Part shown: positions 1 through 8,033 of the stretch, in pieces
How positions within the stretch are numbered: the first letter of the stretch is position 1
Layout of the letters: every line of letters begins with the position of its first letter
Origin: Pseudoclavibacter soli DSM 23366
GTDB lineage: Bacteria; Actinomycetota; Actinomycetes; Actinomycetales; Microbacteriaceae
Assembly (NCBI RefSeq): GCF_000423505.1
Contig: NZ_AUIC01000003.1
Span: forward strand, 558,001 to 622,000
Length of the DNA stretch: 64,000 nt
Reading direction: 5' to 3'
Translations under genes and position numbers: made by a program
Notes under the pieces: generated by a model
What the model saw: only the letters and a program-made list of their open reading frames with translations
Database searches by the model: none
What the model was told of the DNA's origin: nothing

Positions 1-535
1 CCCACAGCGCCTCGGTGAACGAGCGCACATATGCTTTGGTCGCCGCGTAGACGGCCATGTACGGCACCGGCTGATACGAGGCAGTGCTCGCAACGTTGAT
101 CACGGTGCCGTCGCCCACTGCCAGCAGGTCGTCGATGAACGCCCGCGTGAAGGTGGTGAGCGCCCGCACGTTGAGGTCCACCTCCTGCGCGATACGCTCC
201 GGGTCTTCGTGCTCGAACGGGCCGAACGTGCCGAATCCGGCATTGTTCACCAAGATGCCCACGCGACCACCAGCGTTGGTGACAGATTCGCGCACCTTGG
301 CCACGGCATCCGGCGCGGTGATATCGACCGCGATCACGTGCACCTGCGCGGCGTAACGGTGGCGCAGTCGTGCGGCGATGCCCTCGAGTCGATCGGCGCG
401 GCGGGCAACCAAATGCACGACGGCGCCGGCGGCCGCCAGACGTTCGGCGAACTCCTCGCCGAGTCCGGAGCTGGCTCCAGTGACAACAGCGTGGCGTCCG
501 AGGTAGCGGGTGGTGTCGATCCAGGCAGTGCTCAT
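1..535 (-). CDS. SDR-family oxidoreductase, C-terminus beyond window
   Basis: Reading the minus strand from 535 gives an open frame that runs off the left edge (178 codons present). It starts MSTAWIDTTRYLGRHAVVTGASSGLG. Visible short-chain dehydrogenase motifs are the Rossmann loop TGASSGLGEEFA (about residues 19-30), the VDIT strand, NNAGFGTFGPF and the active-site stretch ending YAATKA (Tyr and Lys of YxxxK). These define a classical NAD(P)-dependent SDR; the substrate is not predictable. ATG 535 is preferred over ATG 541 because a TAGACT -10 hexamer lies 7 nt upstream, as expected for a leaderless mRNA, and there is no Shine-Dalgarno sequence. The C-terminal substrate-binding part is missing only because the window ends. 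Confidence 0.9.
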   Translation of the reverse strand, partial: MSTAWIDTTRYLGRHAVVTGASSGLGEEFAERLAAAGAVVHLVARRADRLEGIAARLRHRYAAQVHVIAVDITAPDAVAKVRESVTNAGGRVGILVNNAGFGTFGPFEHEDPERIAQEVDLNVRALTTFTRAFIDDLLAVGDGTVINVASTASYQPVPYMAVYAATKAYVRSFTEALW

Positions 536-542
536 GCGCATG

Positions 543-548
543 AGTCTA
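543..548 (-). promoter_or_regulatory. -10 hexamer (TAGACT) of the SDR gene
   Basis: TAGACT on the minus strand ends 7 nt before ATG 535. The same TANNNT-to-start spacing recurs at several genes in this window, so a leaderless transcript is inferred. No convincing -35 box is seen. Confidence 0.5.
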
Positions 549-558
549 CGGCCATGTG

Positions 559-640
559 TGTTCGTTGGTCACGCTGCGCCATCGCTCGCCGCTGCCAGGC
601 CTCCCTGTGACCAACGAACATACCGGCTGACCAACGAGCG
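559..640. repeat. Three GACCAACGA boxes, one inverted
   Basis: Boxes lie at 559-572 (inverted, TGTTCGTTGGTCAC), 607-620 (GTGACCAACGAACA, its exact complement, giving a 14-bp inverted repeat) and 628-639 (TGACCAACGAGC). The two direct boxes start 20 bp apart. The same paired arrangement with the same 20-bp spacing occurs at 58763-58795. The boxes lie between the SDR start and the tRNA terminator. Their role is unknown; regulator sites or a small dispersed repeat are both possible. Confidence 0.6.
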
Positions 641-651
641 CGCGCATGAGC

Positions 652-699
652 GCAGAAAAAGGCCCTGCTAGCAGTAAACAACTGACTAACAGGGCCTTT
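652..699 (-). terminator. Intrinsic terminator of the initiator tRNA
   Basis: The 10-bp stem AAAGGCCCTG (658-667) pairs with CAGGGCCTTT (690-699), and on the minus strand the hairpin is followed by a short U run at 656-660. It begins 7 nt past the tRNA 3' end. Confidence 0.8.
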
Positions 700-705
700 G
701 CCTTG

Positions 706-779
706 TTGCGGGGGCTGGATTTGAACCAACGACCTCCGGGTTATGAGCCCGGCGAGCTACCGAACTGCTCCACCCCGCG
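706..779 (-). tRNA. tRNA-fMet (CAU), initiator
   Basis: The minus strand folds as a 74-nt cloverleaf with anticodon CAT in the loop CTCATAA. Initiator hallmarks are all present: position 1 is C and position 72 is A (mismatch at the acceptor end), the anticodon stem ends in three G:C pairs (GGG/CCC), and the D stem GAGC/GCTC carries the A11-U24 pair. The T stem is GTTGG/CCAGC. CCA is not encoded; the 3' end is A73 followed by CAAGG. Confidence 0.95.
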
Positions 780-791
780 GCACAAACACCG

Positions 792-820
792 ACTGTACCA
801 CATCTTCCACACCCTGCCAA
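792..820 (-). promoter_or_regulatory. Promoter of tRNA-fMet
   Basis: On the minus strand, -35 TTGGCA (815-820) and -10 TACAGT (792-797) are separated by exactly 17 bp, with the -10 ending 12 nt before tRNA position 1. It is the best two-box promoter I found in the window. Confidence 0.75.
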
Positions 821-826
821 CACCTG

Positions 827-869
827 CACCATTTCTACACAGGCGCGACTCTGGTCGAATCTCTCCACA
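827..869 (+). repeat. 43-nt leader-like sequence related to 31109-31151
   Basis: This stretch aligns without gaps to 31109-31151, the region upstream of the AbiEi/DUF559 gene, with about 33 of 43 positions identical by eye. Both contain CACAGGCG and CGAATCT-TCCACA. Here it precedes an unrelated surface-protein gene. It may be a shared promoter region or the relic of a lost AbiEi-family copy. Confidence 0.45.
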
Positions 870-955
870 AGGCGCCCCGTGAACAAGTCTGCGCAGCGCA
901 GCGCCCATAACGTCAGAGCACCCCCACATCCCTGTTCACGATCACGGAGGTCTCT

Positions 956-3112
956 ATGTCACGTCATTCCGCAGAAATGCGCTCGCATCTCTCCAAACCC
1001 ATTGCCGCCGTGGTGCTCATGGCCATGGTGGTCGCACTGTCGCTGTTCGGCACCGCGAGCGCTCCAAGCGCTCAAGCATTGGGCGGCGGAGCAGCCTACG
1101 CAGGCACCGTATCCGACGGCCTCTGGATGGGCAGCTACCGGCTGGATGACGGCCGCATCACTTGGTGCGCGTTCGACCCTGGGCTGAGTTCGCCCATCCA
1201 AGGCGATTACTCATACGAGCCCTGGCAGCGAGTCGACGAATACACCGCGCGCTATGGGCAAACGCTCACGGGCACTCATCTGCAGCGACTCGCCTATGTG
1301 CTCTCGGTGTACGGCGACACGCAAGACCCGCAGACTGCACGCGCGGTGTACCGCCTGCTCCATCTGCATTCTGGCACCGGATTCTCAACCAACTCGTCTG
1401 ATGCACTCACAGCCGATGCCGCCGCCCAGGCTGATGCACTCTGGAGTGAGAGCGCCGAGCGACACGGACCCTATGCCCTGGCAACTCCCGAGATCACACC
1501 TCTCGACGGAGGCCAGCGCTCCGCAGTCGCTCTGCGCACCGCACGCAACGCCAATGGCTACGCCTTCACCAGCCAACTCACAGCAACGATCGACGGTCCC
1601 GGCATCTGGGAGACTTCAGGCACGCGCACACTGACCACCGTCGCCGATCAGACCGCCACGATACGCGCAACCGGCACCGGAGTCATCACCGTGAACGTCA
1701 AGCAATCTACACCGGCCCCGTATCTGTTGATCGCCCAGCCCGATCGCGCCGAAGCGCAACGCATCATGGCCGGCGGCGAATGGGAGTCTCTCTCCGCCAA
1801 CTCTTCGGCGTCTGTCGTGCATACGTTCTCGCCGACCGCAGAGAGCACCGCAGACACCTGGCGGCAATTCGACCCGAGCCGGAGCACACCTGCTCCACTC
1901 ACCGACATTGTGCACGCAGCCAGCTCGCCCGAAAGCCCCTGGTTGACTCCTCTTGGCGCCTCCGAGCCAGTGCCCGCCGCCTACCGCGTCGACTGGTATT
2001 ACTCCGAACGACAGCAGAAACCTTCGCCCTCGGTGCCCGATGACGTGGAACTGTTCGACTCGACGTTGGTCACCGCGACCGGCCCAGGCGACTACGTGGC
2101 CACTTCATCACGTGTCGCAGATCAGCCCGGCTGGTACTACCCCGTCGTGTCATTCCGCCTTGACGACCAGCCCGAAGCACTGCGCCGCTGGTTTGCTGCG
2201 GAGTTCACCGCCGGATTCCACGACGAACGCGAGCAGACCGTTGTGCCCTGGCAGCCCAATGTCAGCACGCAAACCACCGAGATCGTCGACGGTCAGCTGG
2301 CCGACGTCATCGCAGTGACCGGCAACGACCCTGAGCAAACGCTAGAAATCAGCTCCGACTTATGGATGACCAACGAGCGTGCCGTCGCCGGCGGCGTCGA
2401 GAGCGCACCTGACGACGCCGTCTTGGTCGGCACTGTGACCACCTCGATCACCGGTGACGGCACAGTAGTCACCCCAGGTATCGATGTGCCTTGGTCAAGC
2501 TTCATCGGGCGGGATCAGTGGCCCACGTTCTATTGGAGCGAACGCATCGAAAGCACCGTCAGCACCGTTGCTTGGAACGGACGCCACCTGCTGCCTGACG
2601 AGACGATCACGCTCGAACGTCCGAGCGCGACCACACGCACAGCTGCGCATGTGAAAACTGGCGACGCCACCACCGACGAAGCCGAGGTGATTGGTACCAT
2701 CCCCACCTCGAATGCCACCGAGCAGGTGACCCTCCGATTGAATTTCTCACTGTATCGGTACGGCGATGCTCTGGACAGTGCGCCTGTGTGCGACTCGGCA
2801 ATCTGGCGGCAGCCAGATGATCAAGTGGTCGATGCCACCGGACGATACACATCAGCGGCGGTCACGGTGAACGAGGCAGGGGCATATGGTTTCCGGCACC
2901 GACTCATCGCTGAGGTGACGACCCCGACTGGCACAACTGCGACCGTCATCGACGAGGGCGCCTGTGGGGCAGATTCAGAGAGCTTCGTCGCCTCTCCTGC
3001 GCTCGCTGAGACAGCGGGCATGCCCACCAGCATCCCGTTGCTCCTCACCATGGCAACGATGCTGTCGCTCGCTGGCATCGGTTCGCTGATCTGGCGAACC
3101 GCACGACGGTGA
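956..3112 (+). CDS. Secreted, C-terminally membrane-anchored surface protein of unknown function
   Basis: The 718-residue product has a classical signal peptide (basic start, hydrophobic stretch about residues 17-35, then SAPSAQALG) and a C-terminal transmembrane helix (about 693-711) followed by an RTARR basic tail, so it should face outward from the membrane. No LPXTG sorting motif is seen. The extracellular part is rich in Thr, Ser and Asp. It has a Cys in the N-terminal segment WCAFDPG (about residue 72) and Cys residues near the C-terminus (VCDSA, EGACG), resembling actinobacterial surface proteins with immunoglobulin-like modules, but I cannot assign a family. GGAGG 5 nt before the ATG supports the start. 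A fusion or adhesion role would be speculation. Confidence 0.8.
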   Translation: MSRHSAEMRSHLSKPIAAVVLMAMVVALSLFGTASAPSAQALGGGAAYAGTVSDGLWMGSYRLDDGRITWCAFDPGLSSPIQGDYSYEPWQRVDEYTARYGQTLTGTHLQRLAYVLSVYGDTQDPQTARAVYRLLHLHSGTGFSTNSSDALTADAAAQADALWSESAERHGPYALATPEITPLDGGQRSAVALRTARNANGYAFTSQLTATIDGPGIWETSGTRTLTTVADQTATIRATGTGVITVNVKQSTPAPYLLIAQPDRAEAQRIMAGGEWESLSANSSASVVHTFSPTAESTADTWRQFDPSRSTPAPLTDIVHAASSPESPWLTPLGASEPVPAAYRVDWYYSERQQKPSPSVPDDVELFDSTLVTATGPGDYVATSSRVADQPGWYYPVVSFRLDDQPEALRRWFAAEFTAGFHDEREQTVVPWQPNVSTQTTEIVDGQLADVIAVTGNDPEQTLEISSDLWMTNERAVAGGVESAPDDAVLVGTVTTSITGDGTVVTPGIDVPWSSFIGRDQWPTFYWSERIESTVSTVAWNGRHLLPDETITLERPSATTRTAAHVKTGDATTDEAEVIGTIPTSNATEQVTLRLNFSLYRYGDALDSAPVCDSAIWRQPDDQVVDATGRYTSAAVTVNEAGAYGFRHRLIAEVTTPTGTTATVIDEGACGADSESFVASPALAETAGMPTSIPLLLTMATMLSLAGIGSLIWRTARR

Positions 3113-3173
3113 TGCCTGCCGGTCATGAGCTCTGCCACTACGCTTGGAGCGACACCAGACACGAGGGGGACTC

Positions 3174-4181
3174 ATGACCGGCTATGGCTACGCTCCACAA
3201 CGACGCACTCACAGCTTTCTCATTTGGCTGATTACCGTGCTGGTCGTGCTCTCCACACTTGGTGCTGCAGCACTCTGGCTGCAGCCGAGCACCCTCGGCG
3301 ACCGTTTCACCGCGCTGATCCACCCCGTCGACACGGAGGTCAAGGCTCTGGCCGAATCGGTCGGCCTCACCGATAGCGCCAAGATTCGCCTCTATGGCAC
3401 GCAGCCTCAGCTGCTGTCCGACGATGAATTCGTTGAGCGCTGCGGCACCGACGATGAAGAGGGGGCCGTGCTCGGCTGCTACACCCCGGAAGGTCGTGTC
3501 TTCGTCTCGAACATCACCGATGCCCGCTTCGACGGCATCCGCGAGGTGACTCTCGCGCACGAGGCGCTGCACGCAGCCTGGGATCGCCTCGACTTCGAGA
3601 CGAAGACCAAGCTGACGTCGCAGTTGGAGAATGCCTATGACCGCGTGCGCACCGACGAGTTAGACGAACGCATGGCGGCCTACGAGACCAGCGAGCCCGG
3701 CCAGCGCGCGAACGAGCTGCACTCCATTCTGGCGACCGAAGTCGCCGACCTTGGCGATGACTTGGAGTCGTATTACGCCACGCTCTTCACCGACCGCAGC
3801 ATCGTGCTGCAGAAGTATGAGAGCTACCGTAGCCAGTTCACTGAAAACGAGGCACAGATCGAGAGCCTGGGCTCATCAATTGAGCAGGCCCGAACCTCTC
3901 TCGAACAACGTTCTGCCGACTACGATGCTGCATTAGCCCAATACGAGGCCGACGCAGCCGCGTTAGAGGCACGGCGCGCCTCAGTCGATCGCACCAGCAC
4001 GTCGGCGGTCGACGCGTTCAACAACGAACTCGACGCACTGCGGCAGCGCCAAGTCGCTTTGAACGCCGAGGCCGATTCGATCAACGTGGGCGTGGCGCGA
4101 CTCAACGCAGACATCGACGAATACAACAGCCTGCTCGGCGTACGCGAACAGCTCTACGCCGACATCACTGCTGGGAGCTGA
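3174..4181 (+). CDS. Membrane-anchored HExxH protein with C-terminal coiled coil
   Basis: This 335-residue protein has one N-terminal transmembrane helix (about 15-37), an extracytoplasmic domain, and a long Glu/Ala/Arg-rich heptad region (about 205-330) predicted as coiled coil. HEALH at about residue 127 within LAHEALHAAWDRL fits the HExxH zinc-ligand/catalytic motif of zincin metallopeptidases, and Glu residues follow at a plausible distance for a third ligand. No named family is recognised. GAGGGGG 6 nt before ATG 3174 sets the start; an upstream in-frame TTG has no such support. The 3' end overlaps the convergent UPF0182 gene by 17 bp. Proteolytic activity is inferred from the motif only. 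Confidence 0.8.
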   Translation: MTGYGYAPQRRTHSFLIWLITVLVVLSTLGAAALWLQPSTLGDRFTALIHPVDTEVKALAESVGLTDSAKIRLYGTQPQLLSDDEFVERCGTDDEEGAVLGCYTPEGRVFVSNITDARFDGIREVTLAHEALHAAWDRLDFETKTKLTSQLENAYDRVRTDELDERMAAYETSEPGQRANELHSILATEVADLGDDLESYYATLFTDRSIVLQKYESYRSQFTENEAQIESLGSSIEQARTSLEQRSADYDAALAQYEADAAALEARRASVDRTSTSAVDAFNNELDALRQRQVALNAEADSINVGVARLNADIDEYNSLLGVREQLYADITAGS

Positions 4182-7074
4182 TTGCGTCGTTGATCGCCTG
4201 CTGCAGTTTGGCATCGGCTGTGCCGTAGGCTGCCCAGTCGCCTGACACCCGCGCCGCCTCTCGCTCCTGCAGCGCCTGGCGTGCAGTTTCGAGTGCCTGG
4301 TTCAGAGCAGAGCCGTCGACGTTCGACGGAGAACCATCAGTCGTCGAGGAGCTGCCGGATGACGAAGCCCCGGCTCCATCAGACACAACCGCACCAGAGT
4401 CTCCCCCGAAGATGTCATCGAGTGCAGCGTCAAGAGTGTCTTCGAAGGCCACTTGATCGCCGAATGCCACCAGAATCTTGCGCAACAGCGGGTATGAAGT
4501 CTCGCCGGTAGATCGCACATACACCGGTTGCACATAGAGCAGACCATCGCCCACTGGCAACGTCAGCAGGTTGCCACTGGTGACTGTGGTCTGCCCCTGG
4601 CGCAGCAGGTTCAGCTCGGTTGAGACGGTGTTGTCTGAGTCGAACAGGTTCTGCACCTGACCCGGCCCCGGCACGTTCGTCTCACCCGGTAGCTGGAGCA
4701 GCGTCAGCTTGCCATAGCTCTCTGACTTCTCGCCTGCGGTTGACCCGGCATCACCGTTGGCGGCAAGGTAACCACGCAGCACATTGCGAGAGCTCCCCGA
4801 TGACTGCTGCACGGGAATGAACGTGCTGTACAGCGTGAATGCGGCATCACTCTGCCCCGGCAGCTTCATCGTCAAGTAGTAAGGAGACTGCTTAGCGCCG
4901 GAATCGGTGCTTGCCTGTGGATCGGCCGGCACCTGCCAGGCATCTTCGTTCGAGTAGAACGATCCGGCATCAGTCACGTGATACGTGCCCAGCTGCAGGC
5001 GCTGCACTTTGAACAGATCAGTGGGATAGCGCACATGCGAGAGCAGCTCGGCACTCATCTCGCTGATCGGCGCCAAGGTGCTCGGAAAGACCTTCTGCCA
5101 CGTTTGGAGCACCGGATCTTCGGTATCCCAGGCATAGAGCTTCACCGAACCGTCATAGGCGTCGACTGTGGCCTTGACCGAGTTGCGCACGTAGTTGATG
5201 CTGTCGGTGGTCGTCCGTGTGGTCGACTGTGTGCTGTCGTTGATCGCCGAGTTGTAACTCACCTTGTTGGAGTACGGGTAGCTGTTTGATGTCGTGTACC
5301 CGTCAATGACCCACTGCACTCGCCCGTCGACCACTGCCGGGTAGGGGTCGCTGTCGAGGGTGAGATAAGGGGCTACCTTCTGCACACGATCGACCGGATC
5401 GCGATCGTAGAGAATCTGCGACCCGCTGCTCACCGCGTCGGAGGTGAGAATCTCGATGGAACCGAACTTCATGGCATAGAGCAGCTTGGTGAGCCCGTCA
5501 CCGAGCACCGGGCCGCCGTCGCCTGAGAAGGTCGTGTAGGTCTGATTCGAATCGCTCGACGCGGTATCGTCGCCTTCGGCAGAGCTCGAGGCCGGGTAGT
5601 CGAGCTCGTTGGGGCTGCCGCCGTCATCGCCGCCGACGATGGAATACTCGGGAGAGTTCTCACCGAAGTAGATGCGCGGCTCGTAGTCTTCAAGCGCACC
5701 GCTGACCGGAATGTTGCTCTCGAAGAAGATCGGCTTGCCATCAGAGGTGACCTGATTGCCATATGCTGCGACCACCCCATAGCCGTGCGTGTAGACGATG
5801 GTGTTGTTGTACCAGCTGTCGCTGGACTGCTGGCTGAGCTCACGCACCGCGAGTACGGTGTCGACGCTGCTGCCATCGATGTCGTACCGGTCAACGTCGA
5901 GCGCCGCGTCTGACGAGGCGCCAAACTGGTAGTACTGCTTGTACTGCTGCAGTTGGCGGAAGGTGTCGCTGACCAGCTCTGGGTCGAGCAGACGAATGGA
6001 TGCGGTGGTCTCGACGTCGGAGCGCAGCGCACCGGCCTGCGCTGTGGTCACCGCGTCGTATTCTTCGACGTCGATATCGTCGAGACCGTATGCTGCCCGC
6101 GTCGCATCGATGTTTCGCTGCAGATACTCCTGCTCGAGACTGCGCTCGCTCGGCTGCACACGGAAGGCCTGAATGCCCCATGGGTAGGCCACACCGATGA
6201 CCAGTGCAGCAACCACCAGCACAGCCCCGCCGACCAGCGACACACGCCAACGCCCGGTGACGGCGGCAACGACGAAGCCGATCACTACGAGCACGGCGAT
6301 CGCAGCCAAGATGGTCTGGCCAGGAATGACCGCATTGACACTGGTGTACCCAGCACCGGTGAACAGCCCACTGCTGTCGGTGAGCTGCTGATACCGCGAC
6401 AGCCAGATCTGCACGGCCTGCAGGGCAATGTAGACAGCGATGGTGACCGCCAGCTGCACGCGAGTGGTCTTAGCCACCCGCAGGCGGCGCTGCTCGATGC
6501 GAATCGCCCCGTACAGGTATGACAGCGCCACGAGCAGCACTGCACTCAACAGCACGACAATCAGGGCGAATGAAACGACCTGCTGATAGAACGGCAGATC
6601 GAACATGTAAAAACCAAGATCGAGACCGAACTGGGCATCGGTCGTGCCGGTGTCGACGCCATTGAGCCAAAGCTGTGCGGTGGTCCAGTTGGATGCCGCA
6701 GCCAGGCCCGCGATCAGGCCGAAGAAGATCGGCAGCCCCCATGTGATACCGGTGCGCAGCGGTTCAAGCACACGCTGATACTGGTCAAGTGTGGCGTTGA
6801 CTCGCACATAAGTGGGTTGGCTGCGGAACGACAGCCAGATACTCAGCCACAGCGGTGCGGCCATGCCGAGAAAGCCGATCACAAACATCACTGCACTTGA
6901 CCCCCACTGCGTGGTGAGCACCTGCAGATAGCCGAGCTGCCGATACCAAAGCACGTCGGTCCAGATGGAGGCTGCGGCGTACAGCAGTGCCACAAGACCG
7001 CCCAGCACAATGAGACTGATGACGATGAGGCGAGTCGATCGGCTGGGCGATACGGCGGGCTTCGGGTCACTCAT
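4165..7074 (-). CDS. UPF0182 family integral membrane protein
   Basis: The 969-residue length matches the family (about 900-1000). The N-terminal third holds about seven transmembrane segments (for example LIVISLIVLGGLVALLYAAA near residues 17-36). It is followed by a large soluble region beginning near the conserved YLQRNIDATRAAYGL segment, and a low-complexity Ser/Gly/Asp tail (about 895-930). The family is widespread and syntenic in actinobacteria, next to the S16 peptidase gene as here. Its biochemical role is unknown; an envelope function is plausible from topology. It is transcribed in the same direction as the downstream-numbered peptidase gene, 95 bp apart. Confidence 0.95.
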   Translation of the reverse strand: MSDPKPAVSPSRSTRLIVISLIVLGGLVALLYAAASIWTDVLWYRQLGYLQVLTTQWGSSAVMFVIGFLGMAAPLWLSIWLSFRSQPTYVRVNATLDQYQRVLEPLRTGITWGLPIFFGLIAGLAAASNWTTAQLWLNGVDTGTTDAQFGLDLGFYMFDLPFYQQVVSFALIVVLLSAVLLVALSYLYGAIRIEQRRLRVAKTTRVQLAVTIAVYIALQAVQIWLSRYQQLTDSSGLFTGAGYTSVNAVIPGQTILAAIAVLVVIGFVVAAVTGRWRVSLVGGAVLVVAALVIGVAYPWGIQAFRVQPSERSLEQEYLQRNIDATRAAYGLDDIDVEEYDAVTTAQAGALRSDVETTASIRLLDPELVSDTFRQLQQYKQYYQFGASSDAALDVDRYDIDGSSVDTVLAVRELSQQSSDSWYNNTIVYTHGYGVVAAYGNQVTSDGKPIFFESNIPVSGALEDYEPRIYFGENSPEYSIVGGDDGGSPNELDYPASSSAEGDDTASSDSNQTYTTFSGDGGPVLGDGLTKLLYAMKFGSIEILTSDAVSSGSQILYDRDPVDRVQKVAPYLTLDSDPYPAVVDGRVQWVIDGYTTSNSYPYSNKVSYNSAINDSTQSTTRTTTDSINYVRNSVKATVDAYDGSVKLYAWDTEDPVLQTWQKVFPSTLAPISEMSAELLSHVRYPTDLFKVQRLQLGTYHVTDAGSFYSNEDAWQVPADPQASTDSGAKQSPYYLTMKLPGQSDAAFTLYSTFIPVQQSSGSSRNVLRGYLAANGDAGSTAGEKSESYGKLTLLQLPGETNVPGPGQVQNLFDSDNTVSTELNLLRQGQTTVTSGNLLTLPVGDGLLYVQPVYVRSTGETSYPLLRKILVAFGDQVAFEDTLDAALDDIFGGDSGAVVSDGAGASSSGSSSTTDGSPSNVDGSALNQALETARQALQEREAARVSGDWAAYGTADAKLQQAINDAISSQQ

Positions 7075-7169
7075 TGTGTGCGCTCCTTTGTGCGGCGTTC
7101 GGGGTATGGTCGGACGTCGGTTTCACGACAGTCTAGTGGTGACCGCCGACACTGGCACTTGGCACCCGG

Positions 7170-7982
7170 TCACAGCCCCGGACATTCTGGCAGGCCGGTG
7201 GCTGTGCGAGTCGTGGAAATGACGTTGAGCGCATCCAGCGCATCGTCGAGCGTGTCGACCGGGATTGCGCGGACGCCGTCGGGCAGCCCGCCATCGGCGA
7301 GATCAGAACAATTCGAGGTCGGCAGCAAGAACCACTTGACCCCGGCGTTGGCAACCGTAACCACTTTTTGTCGGGCGCCTCCAATGGCCCCCACCGTGCC
7401 GTCAGCCGAGATCGTGCCCGTGCCGGCAACCGCCTCACCGCCGGTGATCGACCCCGGCGTGAGCTTGTCGATGATCGCCAGAGTGAACATCATGCCAGCA
7501 CTGGGGCCGCCCACATCGCTCAGCGAAATCGTCACGTCAGGGCGCTGGGCGTCGTCATCGAGCCCCAAGTGGTGCAGCGCCGCGTCGATTGCCGCCTGCT
7601 GGGAAGAGGTCATCAGCTCTTCGTTAGCGGCTTGCTCTTCTTCTGTGGTGGTGCCAGGCGGAAAATATGCCTCGATCGGCATGACTGCCGAGGACGAGGC
7701 GAAGAACGCCCAAGCGGTCTGCAGCCAGCTGGGCTGCGCATCAGGATTGCCTGCCACGTTCACGGTGAGCATGTACAGCGAACCGGTGGTTGGGTAGGTC
7801 TGCGCGCCGGTGATGCTGATCACATCGCCGCCGGATGAGGTGGTCGTGTCGGTGCCGAGGGTGTCGAACGCGGGCCCCGGCTGTCGAAAGACATATGGGC
7901 TGGGAATCAGCGCCGACAGCACCAGTGCCGCGCCCGCGACGTACGCGAGCCCGTTGCGCAGTCTGAAATGTGCTCTTCGCAT
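7170..7982 (-). CDS. YlbL-like S16 (Lon-type) serine peptidase without PDZ domain
   Basis: The 270-residue product has an N-terminal membrane anchor (about 12-30) and a C-terminal Lon-type proteolytic domain: the catalytic Ser lies in VGGPSAGMMF and the Lys in GGARQK, a Ser-Lys dyad. YlbL relatives are about 340-360 residues with a PDZ domain between anchor and protease. Here the segment between QQAAIDAALHHLG and DVTISLSDVGGPSAG is too short for one. ATG 7982 is chosen because MRRAHFRLRN directly precedes the anchor; a TTG at 8018 is the alternative. It is divergent from the DUF2342 gene. It may be secreted-side quality control, but the substrate is unknown. Confidence 0.88.
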   Translation of the reverse strand: MRRAHFRLRNGLAYVAGAALVLSALIPSPYVFRQPGPAFDTLGTDTTTSSGGDVISITGAQTYPTTGSLYMLTVNVAGNPDAQPSWLQTAWAFFASSSAVMPIEAYFPPGTTTEEEQAANEELMTSSQQAAIDAALHHLGLDDDAQRPDVTISLSDVGGPSAGMMFTLAIIDKLTPGSITGGEAVAGTGTISADGTVGAIGGARQKVVTVANAGVKWFLLPTSNCSDLADGGLPDGVRAIPVDTLDDALDALNVISTTRTATGLPECPGL

Positions 7983-8033
7983 GGCGGTCAAGCCACTAGT
8001 GTACCGTGGATATGTCAATAAAGGAGGTCAGCC

